From Actinomycetes bacterium (lineage in GTDB: Bacteria; Actinomycetota; Thermoleophilia; Solirubrobacterales; Solirubrobacteraceae): DNA of 8,944 nucleotides. Shown in pieces: positions 1 to 5,421 of the stretch. The first letter of the stretch is position 1; the number at the start of each line of letters is the position of its first letter. The translations under genes and the position numbers were made by a program. The stretch is from NCBI GenBank assembly GCA_023405705.1, contig JAEXXR010000382.1:1-8944 (forward strand). The letters run 5' to 3'. The notes under the pieces are model-generated. The model ran no database searches and had not been told where the DNA came from. It worked only from the letters and a program-made list of their open reading frames with translations.

Positions 1-19
1 ATGTGAAGGAGGATAACAG

Positions 20-48
20 TTGCGTGCACAATCACTTGGTGCTATCTT
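20..48 (+). promoter_or_regulatory. Candidate sigma70-type promoter of the YceI gene
   Basis: TTGCGT at 20-25 and TATCTT at 43-48 are separated by exactly 17 bp and resemble -35 (TTGACA, 3 of 6) and -10 (TATAAT, 4 of 6) elements. Transcription would start near 55, giving a leader of roughly 45 bases before the ATG at 101. The stretch 1-80 is visibly richer in A and T than the rest of the window, as expected for a promoter in a GC-rich genome. The call rests on spacing and partial matches only. Confidence 0.5.
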
Positions 49-61
49 GTTGCTCACGCAA
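20..61. promoter_or_regulatory. Twin MarR-like operator sites around the YceI promoter
   Basis: Two related 12-bp sites are visible: TTGCGTGCACAA (20-31) and TTGCTCACGCAA (50-61). The second is a perfect TTGC-N4-GCAA dyad; the first differs at one arm base (ACAA). Both are followed by TCA, so they also align as direct repeats, with starts 30 bp apart (about three helical turns). The first covers the -35 element and the second lies just after the -10, the geometry of a repressor that blocks polymerase. TTGC-N4-GCAA is the arrangement I know from the E. coli marO sites of MarR. The regulator itself is not in the window, so MarR control is inference. Confidence 0.5.
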
Positions 62-100
62 TCAGTTCGCTCCCGTCACTACGCAGGAAGGAACCACCCT

Positions 101-646
101 ATGTCCGCCACCGCTCTCTCCGTCCCGACCGGCACCTGGAACGTCGACCCTTCTCACTCCGAGGTCGGCTTCCAGGTCAAGCACATGGGCATCGCCACCG
201 TGAAGGGCAAGTTCAAGGAGTTCCAGGGCTCCCTCACGATCGCCGAGGACGGCACCGCGACCGCCACCGGCACCGTCCAGGTCGCCTCGGTCGACACGAA
301 CGAGGCCCAGCGTGACGAGCACCTCCGCTCGGCCGACTTCTTCGACGCCGCCACGCACGAGCAGATCGCCTTCACGTCGACCAAGATCGAGGCCGTCGAC
401 GACGAGACCTTCAAGATCCACGGCGACATCACGATCCACGGCATCACGAAGCCGATAACGCTCGAGGCGGTCGTCGAGGGCTCGGACGTCGACCCGTGGG
501 GCAACACCCGCGTCGGCCTCTCGGTCACCGGCCAGATCAACCGCAGCGACTTCGAGATGAAGTTCAACCAGGCGCTCGGCTCCGGCAACATGCTCGTCAG
601 CGACAAGGTCAAGCTGACGCTCGACATCTCCGCCGTCAAGGCGTAG
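101..646 (+). CDS. YceI family protein (lipocalin-like, polyisoprenoid-binding type)
   Basis: The product has 181 residues, the usual length for this family. YceI-like proteins form an extended lipocalin-type beta barrel that binds a long isoprenoid or similar lipid; the ligand here is unknown. Family landmarks are visible: the N-terminal strand with W13, D16 and H19-S20 (WNVDPSHSEVGF), the RDEHLRSADFFD segment at 71-82, the GDITIHGITKPITLE strand pair around 108-122, and the C-terminal LVSDKVKLTLDI strand. No signal peptide is seen, so the protein is probably cytoplasmic, unlike E. coli YceI. The ATG at 101 is chosen because AGGAAGGA at 85-92 sits 8 bases upstream and the family core starts soon after. 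An in-frame TTG at 20 with AAGGAGG at 6-12 would add 27 residues, but it overlaps the promoter elements and is less likely. Codon choice is strongly C/G-ending with only CGY arginines, suggesting good expression. The 3' end overlaps the convergent gene by 11 bp. Confidence 0.93.
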   Translation: MSATALSVPTGTWNVDPSHSEVGFQVKHMGIATVKGKFKEFQGSLTIAEDGTATATGTVQVASVDTNEAQRDEHLRSADFFDAATHEQIAFTSTKIEAVDDETFKIHGDITIHGITKPITLEAVVEGSDVDPWGNTRVGLSVTGQINRSDFEMKFNQALGSGNMLVSDKVKLTLDISAVKA

Positions 647-2666
647 TCAGCACCCCTGACCTGGTGGAGGCGATCGTCGCGACGAACGCCTCCACCACGC
701 GCGGGTCGAACTGCGAGCCGGCGCAGCGGCGCAGCTCGGCGAGCGCGTCGGCATGGGCCATCGGCTGCTGGTACGGGCGGTCGCTCGTCATCGCGTCGTA
801 GGCGTCGCAGACCGCGACGATGCGGGCGCCGAGCGGGATCTTCTCGCCGCGCAGGCCGTCGGGGTAGCCGCCGCCGTCCCAGCGCTCGTGGCTGGAGCGG
901 ACGATCCGCGCGACCGGGCGCATCGCCGGCGCGGCGCCGAGGATGCGGTCGCCGACGACCGTGTGCTCGCGCATCAGCCGCCATTCGTCCTCGGTGAGCG
1001 GGCCGGGCTTGTGCAGGATCGCGTCGGGGATCGCGATCTTGCCGATGTCGTGCAGCTCGGCCGCGCGCGCGACCTCGTCGCGCTGCTCGCAGGTCAGTCT
1101 CAGCTGCCTGCCGACCGCGGCCGCCAGCGCCGCCACCCCGTTGAGGTGGACGTGCAGCTCCGGCTCGCGCTCGCGCAGCACCTGCAGGAGCACGTCGCAA
1201 GTCTGGCGGCGGCTCGCCTGGCGGCCCTCGTCCTTGGCCGCGTACATCCGCTGGTCGGCGAGCTGGAGCGCGTGGGTCGCCGAGTCGGCCTCGTGCGGGA
1301 TCGTGACGAGGCCGTAGGAGGCGCCGACGGAGAAGCCCTCGCCGTGCTCGCGCAGCGCCGCGACGGTCGCCGCGATGAACGGGTCGCGCTCGTCGAGGCT
1401 GCCCTCGACCAGCACGCAGAACTCGTCGCCGCCGAGGCGGTAGGCGCGCCCGCGCGTCCCGACGACCTCCGCCAGCCGGCTCGCGAGCCGGTCGAGCAGC
1501 ATGTCGCCGGCGGCGTGGCCGAAGCCGTCGTTGTAGCCCTTGAAGCCGTCGAGGTCGAAGAACGCGAGCGTGTGGCCGGCGCCGCCGCGGGCGCTCGCGA
1601 CCGCCCATTCGAGGTCGCTCATCAGCCTGCGGCGGTTGGCGAGGCCGGTGAGGCCGTCGGTCAGCGCCTCGGCGTGCGTGCGCCGCAGCAGGCGCGTGTG
1701 GGCGCGGAACGTGACGCCGGCGCGCAGCGTCGCGACCAGCAGCGCCGCGGTCGCCAGCAGCGCCGCCGCGTCGGAGATGTCGGCGAACTGGCCGTAGCAG
1801 AGCAGCGCGACCGCGATCGCCGCGAAGACGGCCGGCAGCGCGAACGCCTGGCGGCCGAACTCGGTCTCGATCCGGCGCGGCCGCCACGGCTGCCACGCCG
1901 CCCAGCCGAACAGCGCCAGCGCCGCCGGCCACAGCGCGGCGACGACGCTGTCGTCGTGGAAGGTGCCCGCGGCGCTCTGATAGGCGTAGAGCGTGTCGGC
2001 GGCGGCGAAGACGATCGTCCCGAGGCCGAGCAGCACCCACACCCCGCCGGGCCGCCACGCCTGCGTCGCGAAGGCGGTCAGGACGAAGGCGATCAGCACG
2101 AGGTCGGCGAGCGGGTAGGCGAGGTGGACCGCGGTCTGGGTCGTCGAGGTGCGCGAGGCGTCGAGCACCGGCGCGTACGCGAAGGCGACCGCGACGGCGC
2201 CGACCGTCAGGCCGCCGATCAGGCCGTCGACCCACAGCCGCGCGGCGACGCGGTCGCGGCCGTCGGCGAGCAGCAGCGCCATCCCCGTCAGCGCCAGCGG
2301 GTAGAAGGCGATGTACGCGACGTCGGAGGGCCACGTGTACGCGTCTATGCGGGAGCTGTCGAGCCCCCACCAGACCTCGCCGAGCGCGTAGACGAGGATC
2401 GCCGCGCCGATGCAGATCCACGCCGGCCGCCGGTCGGGCACCCGCGCCGCCCGCACGAGGCAGGCGATCGCGCCGCCGAGCTGGAGCGTGAGGTAGACGC
2501 CGTCGTCGATCGCAGCGTCGGCGAGGCCGCCGCCGAAGTCGGTCAGCGCCTGCGCGAACAGCAGCGCCAGCCCGACGGCGGTGAGCGCCGCCATCGCCCG
2601 CCGCAGCGGCTGCTCGCTGATGGTGTCCTGCAAGGAAGCCCTTCCGTGGATCGACAAGCTCGTCAT
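636..2666 (-). CDS. Membrane-anchored GGDEF + HD-GYP cyclic-di-GMP signalling protein
   Basis: The product has 676 residues from the ATG at 2666. Residues about 25-316 are strongly hydrophobic and give some nine or ten membrane helices, an integral-membrane sensor region I do not recognise as a named family. A GGDEF (diguanylate cyclase) domain follows at about 328-485, with FDLDGFKGYNDGFGH at 370-384 and GGDEF at 412-416. An HD-GYP phosphodiesterase domain follows at about 490-665, with HDIGK at 539-543, HERWDGGGYPDG at 593-604 (GYP 600-602) and the DAYDAMTSDRPY segment at 621-632. Both catalytic signatures are intact, so both synthesis and hydrolysis of c-di-GMP are possible. The RxxD inhibitory site expected five residues before GGDEF is absent (GTRG instead). 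Start choice is uncertain: only a weak GGCGG precedes the ATG, while a TTG at 2633 has GGAAGGG (minus strand, 2639-2645) 5 bases upstream and would remove 11 residues. The gene is divergent from the ABC operon and convergent with the YceI gene. Confidence 0.92.
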   Translation of the reverse strand: MTSLSIHGRASLQDTISEQPLRRAMAALTAVGLALLFAQALTDFGGGLADAAIDDGVYLTLQLGGAIACLVRAARVPDRRPAWICIGAAILVYALGEVWWGLDSSRIDAYTWPSDVAYIAFYPLALTGMALLLADGRDRVAARLWVDGLIGGLTVGAVAVAFAYAPVLDASRTSTTQTAVHLAYPLADLVLIAFVLTAFATQAWRPGGVWVLLGLGTIVFAAADTLYAYQSAAGTFHDDSVVAALWPAALALFGWAAWQPWRPRRIETEFGRQAFALPAVFAAIAVALLCYGQFADISDAAALLATAALLVATLRAGVTFRAHTRLLRRTHAEALTDGLTGLANRRRLMSDLEWAVASARGGAGHTLAFFDLDGFKGYNDGFGHAAGDMLLDRLASRLAEVVGTRGRAYRLGGDEFCVLVEGSLDERDPFIAATVAALREHGEGFSVGASYGLVTIPHEADSATHALQLADQRMYAAKDEGRQASRRQTCDVLLQVLREREPELHVHLNGVAALAAAVGRQLRLTCEQRDEVARAAELHDIGKIAIPDAILHKPGPLTEDEWRLMREHTVVGDRILGAAPAMRPVARIVRSSHERWDGGGYPDGLRGEKIPLGARIVAVCDAYDAMTSDRPYQQPMAHADALAELRRCAGSQFDPRVVEAFVATIASTRSGVLTTP
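662..697. terminator. 36-bp near-perfect palindrome: candidate hairpin terminator
   Basis: Position 662 pairs with 697, 663 with 696 and so on inward: an 11-bp perfect outer stem (arms 662-672 and 687-696/697), one A-A mismatch (673/686), then TCGT against ACGA and a CGCG loop. It starts 15 bases after the YceI stop, where a terminator is expected. No T-run follows on either strand, so it is not a classic intrinsic terminator; in high-GC actinobacteria such hairpins are often proposed to work without a U-tract. Because the palindrome is symmetric it would fold equally in both transcripts. It also codes for residues 657-669 of the convergent GGDEF/HD-GYP protein. Confidence 0.5.
2639..2645 (-). 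promoter_or_regulatory. Ribosome binding site favouring an alternative TTG start of the GGDEF/HD-GYP gene
   Basis: On the minus strand GGAAGGG is followed after 5 bases by an in-frame TTG (2633-2631). This is a better ribosome binding site than anything before the ATG at 2666. If used, the protein begins MQDTISEQPLRRAM, just before the first membrane helix, and has 665 residues. Confidence 0.4.
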
Positions 2667-2694
2667 CGGCGTCCGCCGCCGCGCCCTTGAAGGC

Positions 2695-2714
2695 TCGGTC
2701 GTGAAGCTGACCGA
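2695..2714. promoter_or_regulatory. Dyad TCGGTC-N8-GACCGA in the divergent control region
   Basis: Six-base perfect arms (2695-2700 and 2709-2714) flank an 8-base spacer, giving a 20-bp operator-sized dyad 28 bp ahead of the GGDEF/HD-GYP ATG and 116 bp ahead of the ABC operon start. No convincing -35/-10 pair is found next to it on either strand. With GC-rich sequence a 6-bp arm can arise by chance, so this is only a candidate site. Confidence 0.25.
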
Positions 2715-2725
2715 TGGACGCTCGC

Positions 2726-2767
2726 CGGCCCGGTCCGGGCCGCCGTTTCGCATCTTCCCGGACCGGG
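2726..2767. repeat. Two copies of the palindrome CCCGGwCCGGG between divergent genes
   Basis: CGGCCCGGTCCGGGCCG at 2726-2742 is a perfect dyad with 8-base arms, and CCCGGACCGGG at 2757-2767 is a perfect dyad with 5-base arms. They share the 11-bp core CCCGG(T/A)CCGGG, with centres 28 bp apart. A third, unrelated dyad GCGGGCGGCCCGC lies at 2791-2803. All are within the 164-bp gap between the GGDEF/HD-GYP gene and the ABC operon. They may be operator sites for a dimeric regulator or 5' leader hairpins of the operon mRNA. The repetition of the same core is the reason to list them. Confidence 0.4.
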
Positions 2768-2815
2768 GAGGTCAAGCGTCAGGAGGAGGAGCGGGCGGCC
2801 CGCCGCCCCGACAGC

Positions 2816-2824
2816 GAGGGAAGG
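2816..2824 (+). promoter_or_regulatory. Ribosome binding site that sets the TTG start of the ATPase gene
   Basis: GAGGGAAGG is followed after 6 bases by TTG at 2831. The family-typical N-terminus (AEVRFDRVSKIYPDGT) begins directly after this TTG. The in-frame ATG at 2714 would add 39 arginine- and glutamate-rich residues with no family resemblance. Confidence 0.75.
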
Positions 2825-2830
2825 TGCCTG

Positions 2831-4066
2831 TTGGCCGAGGTCCGGTTCGATCGCGTCAGCAAGATCTATCCCGACGGCACCCGCGCCGTCTCGTCGATGG
2901 AGCTCGAGATCGGCGACGAGGAGTTCATGGTGCTCGTCGGCCCGTCCGGCTGCGGGAAGACGACCGCGCTGCGGATGGTCGCGGGGCTGGAGGAGATCAG
3001 CGAGGGCGAGCTGACGATCGGCGATCGCGTCGTCAACGACGTCCCCTCGCGCGACCGCGACATCGCGATGGTCTTCCAGAGCTACGCGCTCTACCCGCAC
3101 CTGTCGGTCTACGAGAACATCGCCTTCGGGCTGCGGCTGAAGAAGCTGGCCAAGGAGGAGATCGACAGACGCGTGCGCGAGGCCGCGCGCGTGCTCGACC
3201 TGACCGAGTGGCTGAAGCGCAAGCCGCGCAACCTCTCCGGCGGCCAGCGCCAGCGGGTCGCGATGGGCCGCGCGATCGTGCGCGAGCCGCAGGCGTTCCT
3301 GATGGACGAGCCGCTCTCCAACCTCGACGCGAAGCTGCGCGTGCAGATGCGCGCCGAGATCGCGCGGCTGCAGGGCGACCTCGGCGTCACGACGATCTAC
3401 GTCACGCACGACCAGATCGAGGCGATGACGATGGGCGACCGCGTCGCCGTCATGCGCAAGGGCGAGCTGCAGCAGGTCGCCGCGCCGCAGGAGCTGTACG
3501 ACAGACCGGTCAACCTGTTCGTCGGCGGCTTCATCGGCTCGCCCGCGATGAACCTGGTCGAGGCGCGGCTGGAGTCCTCCAACGGCGGCGGCTCCGACGG
3601 CGCGCTCGACGTCGTGCTCGGCGACCAGCGGCTCGCGCTGCCGCCGGAGCTGCTCGCCGCCCGCCCGGCGCTGCGCGGCTGGAGCGGCAGAGAGCTGGTG
3701 CTCGGGATCCGGCCCGAGTCGCTGTCGGACGCGGCGATCGACACCGACGTCCCGGACGACCGCCGGCTGCGCGCGCACGTGACGCTGCGCGAGTCGCTCG
3801 GCTCCGAGGTCGACGTGCACGCGACGATCGACGCCCGCTCGGCCGAGACCGAGCACGTGAGAGAGCTGATCGAGGACCGCGGAGGGCTGGAGACGCTGGA
3901 GGAGGGCAGAGGCGAGACGACGATCGTCGGCCGCCTCGCCCCGCGCACGAGAGCCGCAGAGGGGGAGACGGTGGAGCTGGCGGTCGACACCGCCGCGCTG
4001 CACTTCTTCGACCCCGGCAGCGGCCTCGGCATCTACGACGCGACGCAGGAAGGGGCAGGTTCGTGA
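2831..4066 (+). CDS. Carbohydrate ABC importer ATPase (MsmK/UgpC/MalK class)
   Basis: The product has 411 residues from a TTG start. It is the nucleotide-binding subunit that powers the importer encoded downstream, acting at the inner face of the membrane as a homodimer. All ATPase motifs are intact: Walker A GPSGCGKTT at 37-45, Q-loop Q83, signature LSGGQ at 135-139, Walker B AFLMDEP at 155-161, D-loop SNLD at 163-166 and switch histidine H193. The C-terminal part, from about 235, is the OB/TOBE regulatory region typical of sugar-importer ATPases. It is longer than in the usual 350-370-residue members, with an extra charged stretch at about 331-375 (HVRELIEDRGG and neighbours). First gene of the operon; its TGA overlaps the GTG of the binding-protein gene, so translation is probably coupled. 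Six of 41 arginines use AGA, five of them in the C-terminal half. Substrate specificity cannot be read from this subunit, and such ATPases can serve several importers. Confidence 0.93.
   Translation: MAEVRFDRVSKIYPDGTRAVSSMELEIGDEEFMVLVGPSGCGKTTALRMVAGLEEISEGELTIGDRVVNDVPSRDRDIAMVFQSYALYPHLSVYENIAFGLRLKKLAKEEIDRRVREAARVLDLTEWLKRKPRNLSGGQRQRVAMGRAIVREPQAFLMDEPLSNLDAKLRVQMRAEIARLQGDLGVTTIYVTHDQIEAMTMGDRVAVMRKGELQQVAAPQELYDRPVNLFVGGFIGSPAMNLVEARLESSNGGGSDGALDVVLGDQRLALPPELLAARPALRGWSGRELVLGIRPESLSDAAIDTDVPDDRRLRAHVTLRESLGSEVDVHATIDARSAETEHVRELIEDRGGLETLEEGRGETTIVGRLAPRTRAAEGETVELAVDTAALHFFDPGSGLGIYDATQEGAGS
4047..4055 (+). promoter_or_regulatory. Ribosome binding site of the binding-protein gene inside the ATPase gene
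   Basis: AGGAAGGGG lies 7 bases before the GTG at 4063 and is still within the last codons of the ATPase gene. The arrangement GTGA (start GTG 4063-4065, stop TGA 4064-4066) is a standard coupled junction and fixes the binding-protein start. Confidence 0.75.
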
Positions 4067-5412
4067 GGAGTTCCACGAGGTACCGCAACGCAGCGCTCGC
4101 GGGAGCGATGGCGCTCACGCTCGGCGCCGTCGGCGCGGGCTGCGGCGGCGACGACGGCGGTGACGGCACCGCGACCACGACGAGCGGCGGCGGCGCGCAG
4201 ACGCAGGCGACCGACGTCAGCGGCACGGTCTCGGTCGTCGGCATCTGGACCGGCGACGAGCAGAGATCGTTCCAGGCCGTCATCGACAAGTTCAACGAGC
4301 AGTATCCGGACGTCACCGTCAGATACACCTCGGCCGGCGACAACCTGCCGACCGTCGTCGGCACCGCGGTGCAGGGCGGCAACCCGCCCGACATCGCCAC
4401 GATCGCCCAGCCGGGGCTGATCAGAGAGTTCCAGAGACAGGGCGCGCTCAGACCGATCGACTACGCGAGAGACACGATCTCGCAGAACTACGCGCCCGAC
4501 TTCGTCGAGCTCGGGACGATCGGCGGGAGACTGTATTCCTTCGTCTACAAGGGGGCCAACAAGTCGACCGTCTGGTACAACGTCTCGGCCTTCGAGAACG
4601 CCGGCGTCGACGACCCCGACGACTGGGCCGAGTTCCTCAGAAACGCCAGAACGCTCGGGGCATCCGGCGTCCCCGCCTACTCGATCGCGGGCGCCGACGG
4701 CTGGACCCTCACCGACCTGTTCGAGAACATCTACCTGCGGCAGGCCGGTCCGGAGAAGTACGACCAGCTGAGCGAGCACAGAATCCCCTGGACCGACCCG
4801 TCGGTGAGAGCGGCGCTCAGAACGATGAGCGAGGTCTTCTCCGACAGAGCGAACATCGTCGGCGGCACGCAGGGCGCGCTGCAGACCGAGTTCCCCGCGT
4901 CGGTCGAGGCCGTCTTCCAGGACCCGCCGAGAGGCGCCCAGGTCATAGAGGGCGACTTCGTCCCCGGCGTCGTCGCCGAGTCGACGAGACTGGAGCCGGA
5001 GACGGGCTACAACGTCTACGACTTCCCCGAGATCGGCGACTCCGACGACTACGTGGTCGGCGGCGGCGACTCGATCGCGACCTTCCGCGACACGCCCGCG
5101 GTCAGAGCGTTCGTCGAGTTCCTCGCCTCGACCGAGGGCGCGACGGCGTGGGCCGAGCGCGGCGGCTTCAGCTCGCCGAACAGAACGGTCGAGGAGGACG
5201 TCTACCCGGACGAGATCACCGCGTCGGTCGCGACCGCCATCGCCGAGGCGAGAACGTTCCGCTTCGACATGTCCGACCTCGCGCCGGCGGCCTTCGGCGG
5301 CACCCCCGGCCAGGGCGAGTGGAAGATCCTGCAGGACTTCCTCGCCAACCCGTCCGACATAGACGGGACGGCTGCGGCGCTCGAGGCCTCGGCGGCGAGA
5401 GCGTACCGCTAG
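4063..5412 (+). CDS. Sugar ABC importer solute-binding lipoprotein (family 1, AglE-like)
   Basis: The product has 449 residues. The N-terminus (MRSSTRYR, a hydrophobic stretch at 9-23, then GAGC with Cys27) looks like a lipoprotein signal. The -3 residue is Gly rather than the usual Leu/Val, so the lipobox is non-canonical. A Gly/Thr/Asp-rich tether runs to about residue 52, and the periplasmic-binding fold starts at about 54. Recognisable segments are IWTGDEQ (61-67), NPPDIATIAQPGL (107-119), KGANKSTVWYN (163-173) and WAERGGFSSPN (363-373). They suggest the alpha-glucoside-type group of family 1 solute-binding proteins, recalled by pattern and not by search. The role would be to capture the sugar outside the membrane and deliver it to the two permeases. 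The gene follows the ATPase with a 4-base overlap and precedes the permease by 9 bases. It is odd in codon use: 19 of 27 arginines are AGA, against 1 of 84 in the genes outside the operon, and it has two ATA codons. Substrate is unproven. Confidence 0.9.
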   Translation: MRSSTRYRNAALAGAMALTLGAVGAGCGGDDGGDGTATTTSGGGAQTQATDVSGTVSVVGIWTGDEQRSFQAVIDKFNEQYPDVTVRYTSAGDNLPTVVGTAVQGGNPPDIATIAQPGLIREFQRQGALRPIDYARDTISQNYAPDFVELGTIGGRLYSFVYKGANKSTVWYNVSAFENAGVDDPDDWAEFLRNARTLGASGVPAYSIAGADGWTLTDLFENIYLRQAGPEKYDQLSEHRIPWTDPSVRAALRTMSEVFSDRANIVGGTQGALQTEFPASVEAVFQDPPRGAQVIEGDFVPGVVAESTRLEPETGYNVYDFPEIGDSDDYVVGGGDSIATFRDTPAVRAFVEFLASTEGATAWAERGGFSSPNRTVEEDVYPDEITASVATAIAEARTFRFDMSDLAPAAFGGTPGQGEWKILQDFLANPSDIDGTAAALEASAARAYR

Positions 5413-5421
5413 GGGTCGCTG

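Noticed and set aside
20..100. TTG-initiated longer YceI with a 27-residue extension
   Set aside because: The extension would place the start codon in the -35 element. The ATG at 101 has its own good ribosome binding site and gives the family-standard length.
3..203. A 66-codon open frame at the left edge, preceded by an AAGGAGG motif if started at GTG 24
   Set aside because: It overlaps the YceI start in another frame and the promoter/operator region, and its translation resembles nothing. The AAGGAGG may be chance.
753..2690. A 645-codon open frame on the plus strand opposite the GGDEF/HD-GYP gene
   Set aside because: It is Arg/Ala/Val/Asp-rich with no motif, while the opposite strand has complete GGDEF and HD-GYP signatures.
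154..2775. An 873-codon minus-strand frame covering the c-di-GMP gene and the YceI gene
   Set aside because: It is out of phase with the real GGDEF/HD-GYP frame, arginine-rich and without any recognisable domain.
2581..4062. Upstream extension of the binding-protein frame
   Set aside because: The frame stays open only because of GC bias. The lipoprotein signal and ribosome binding site place the start at the GTG at 4063.
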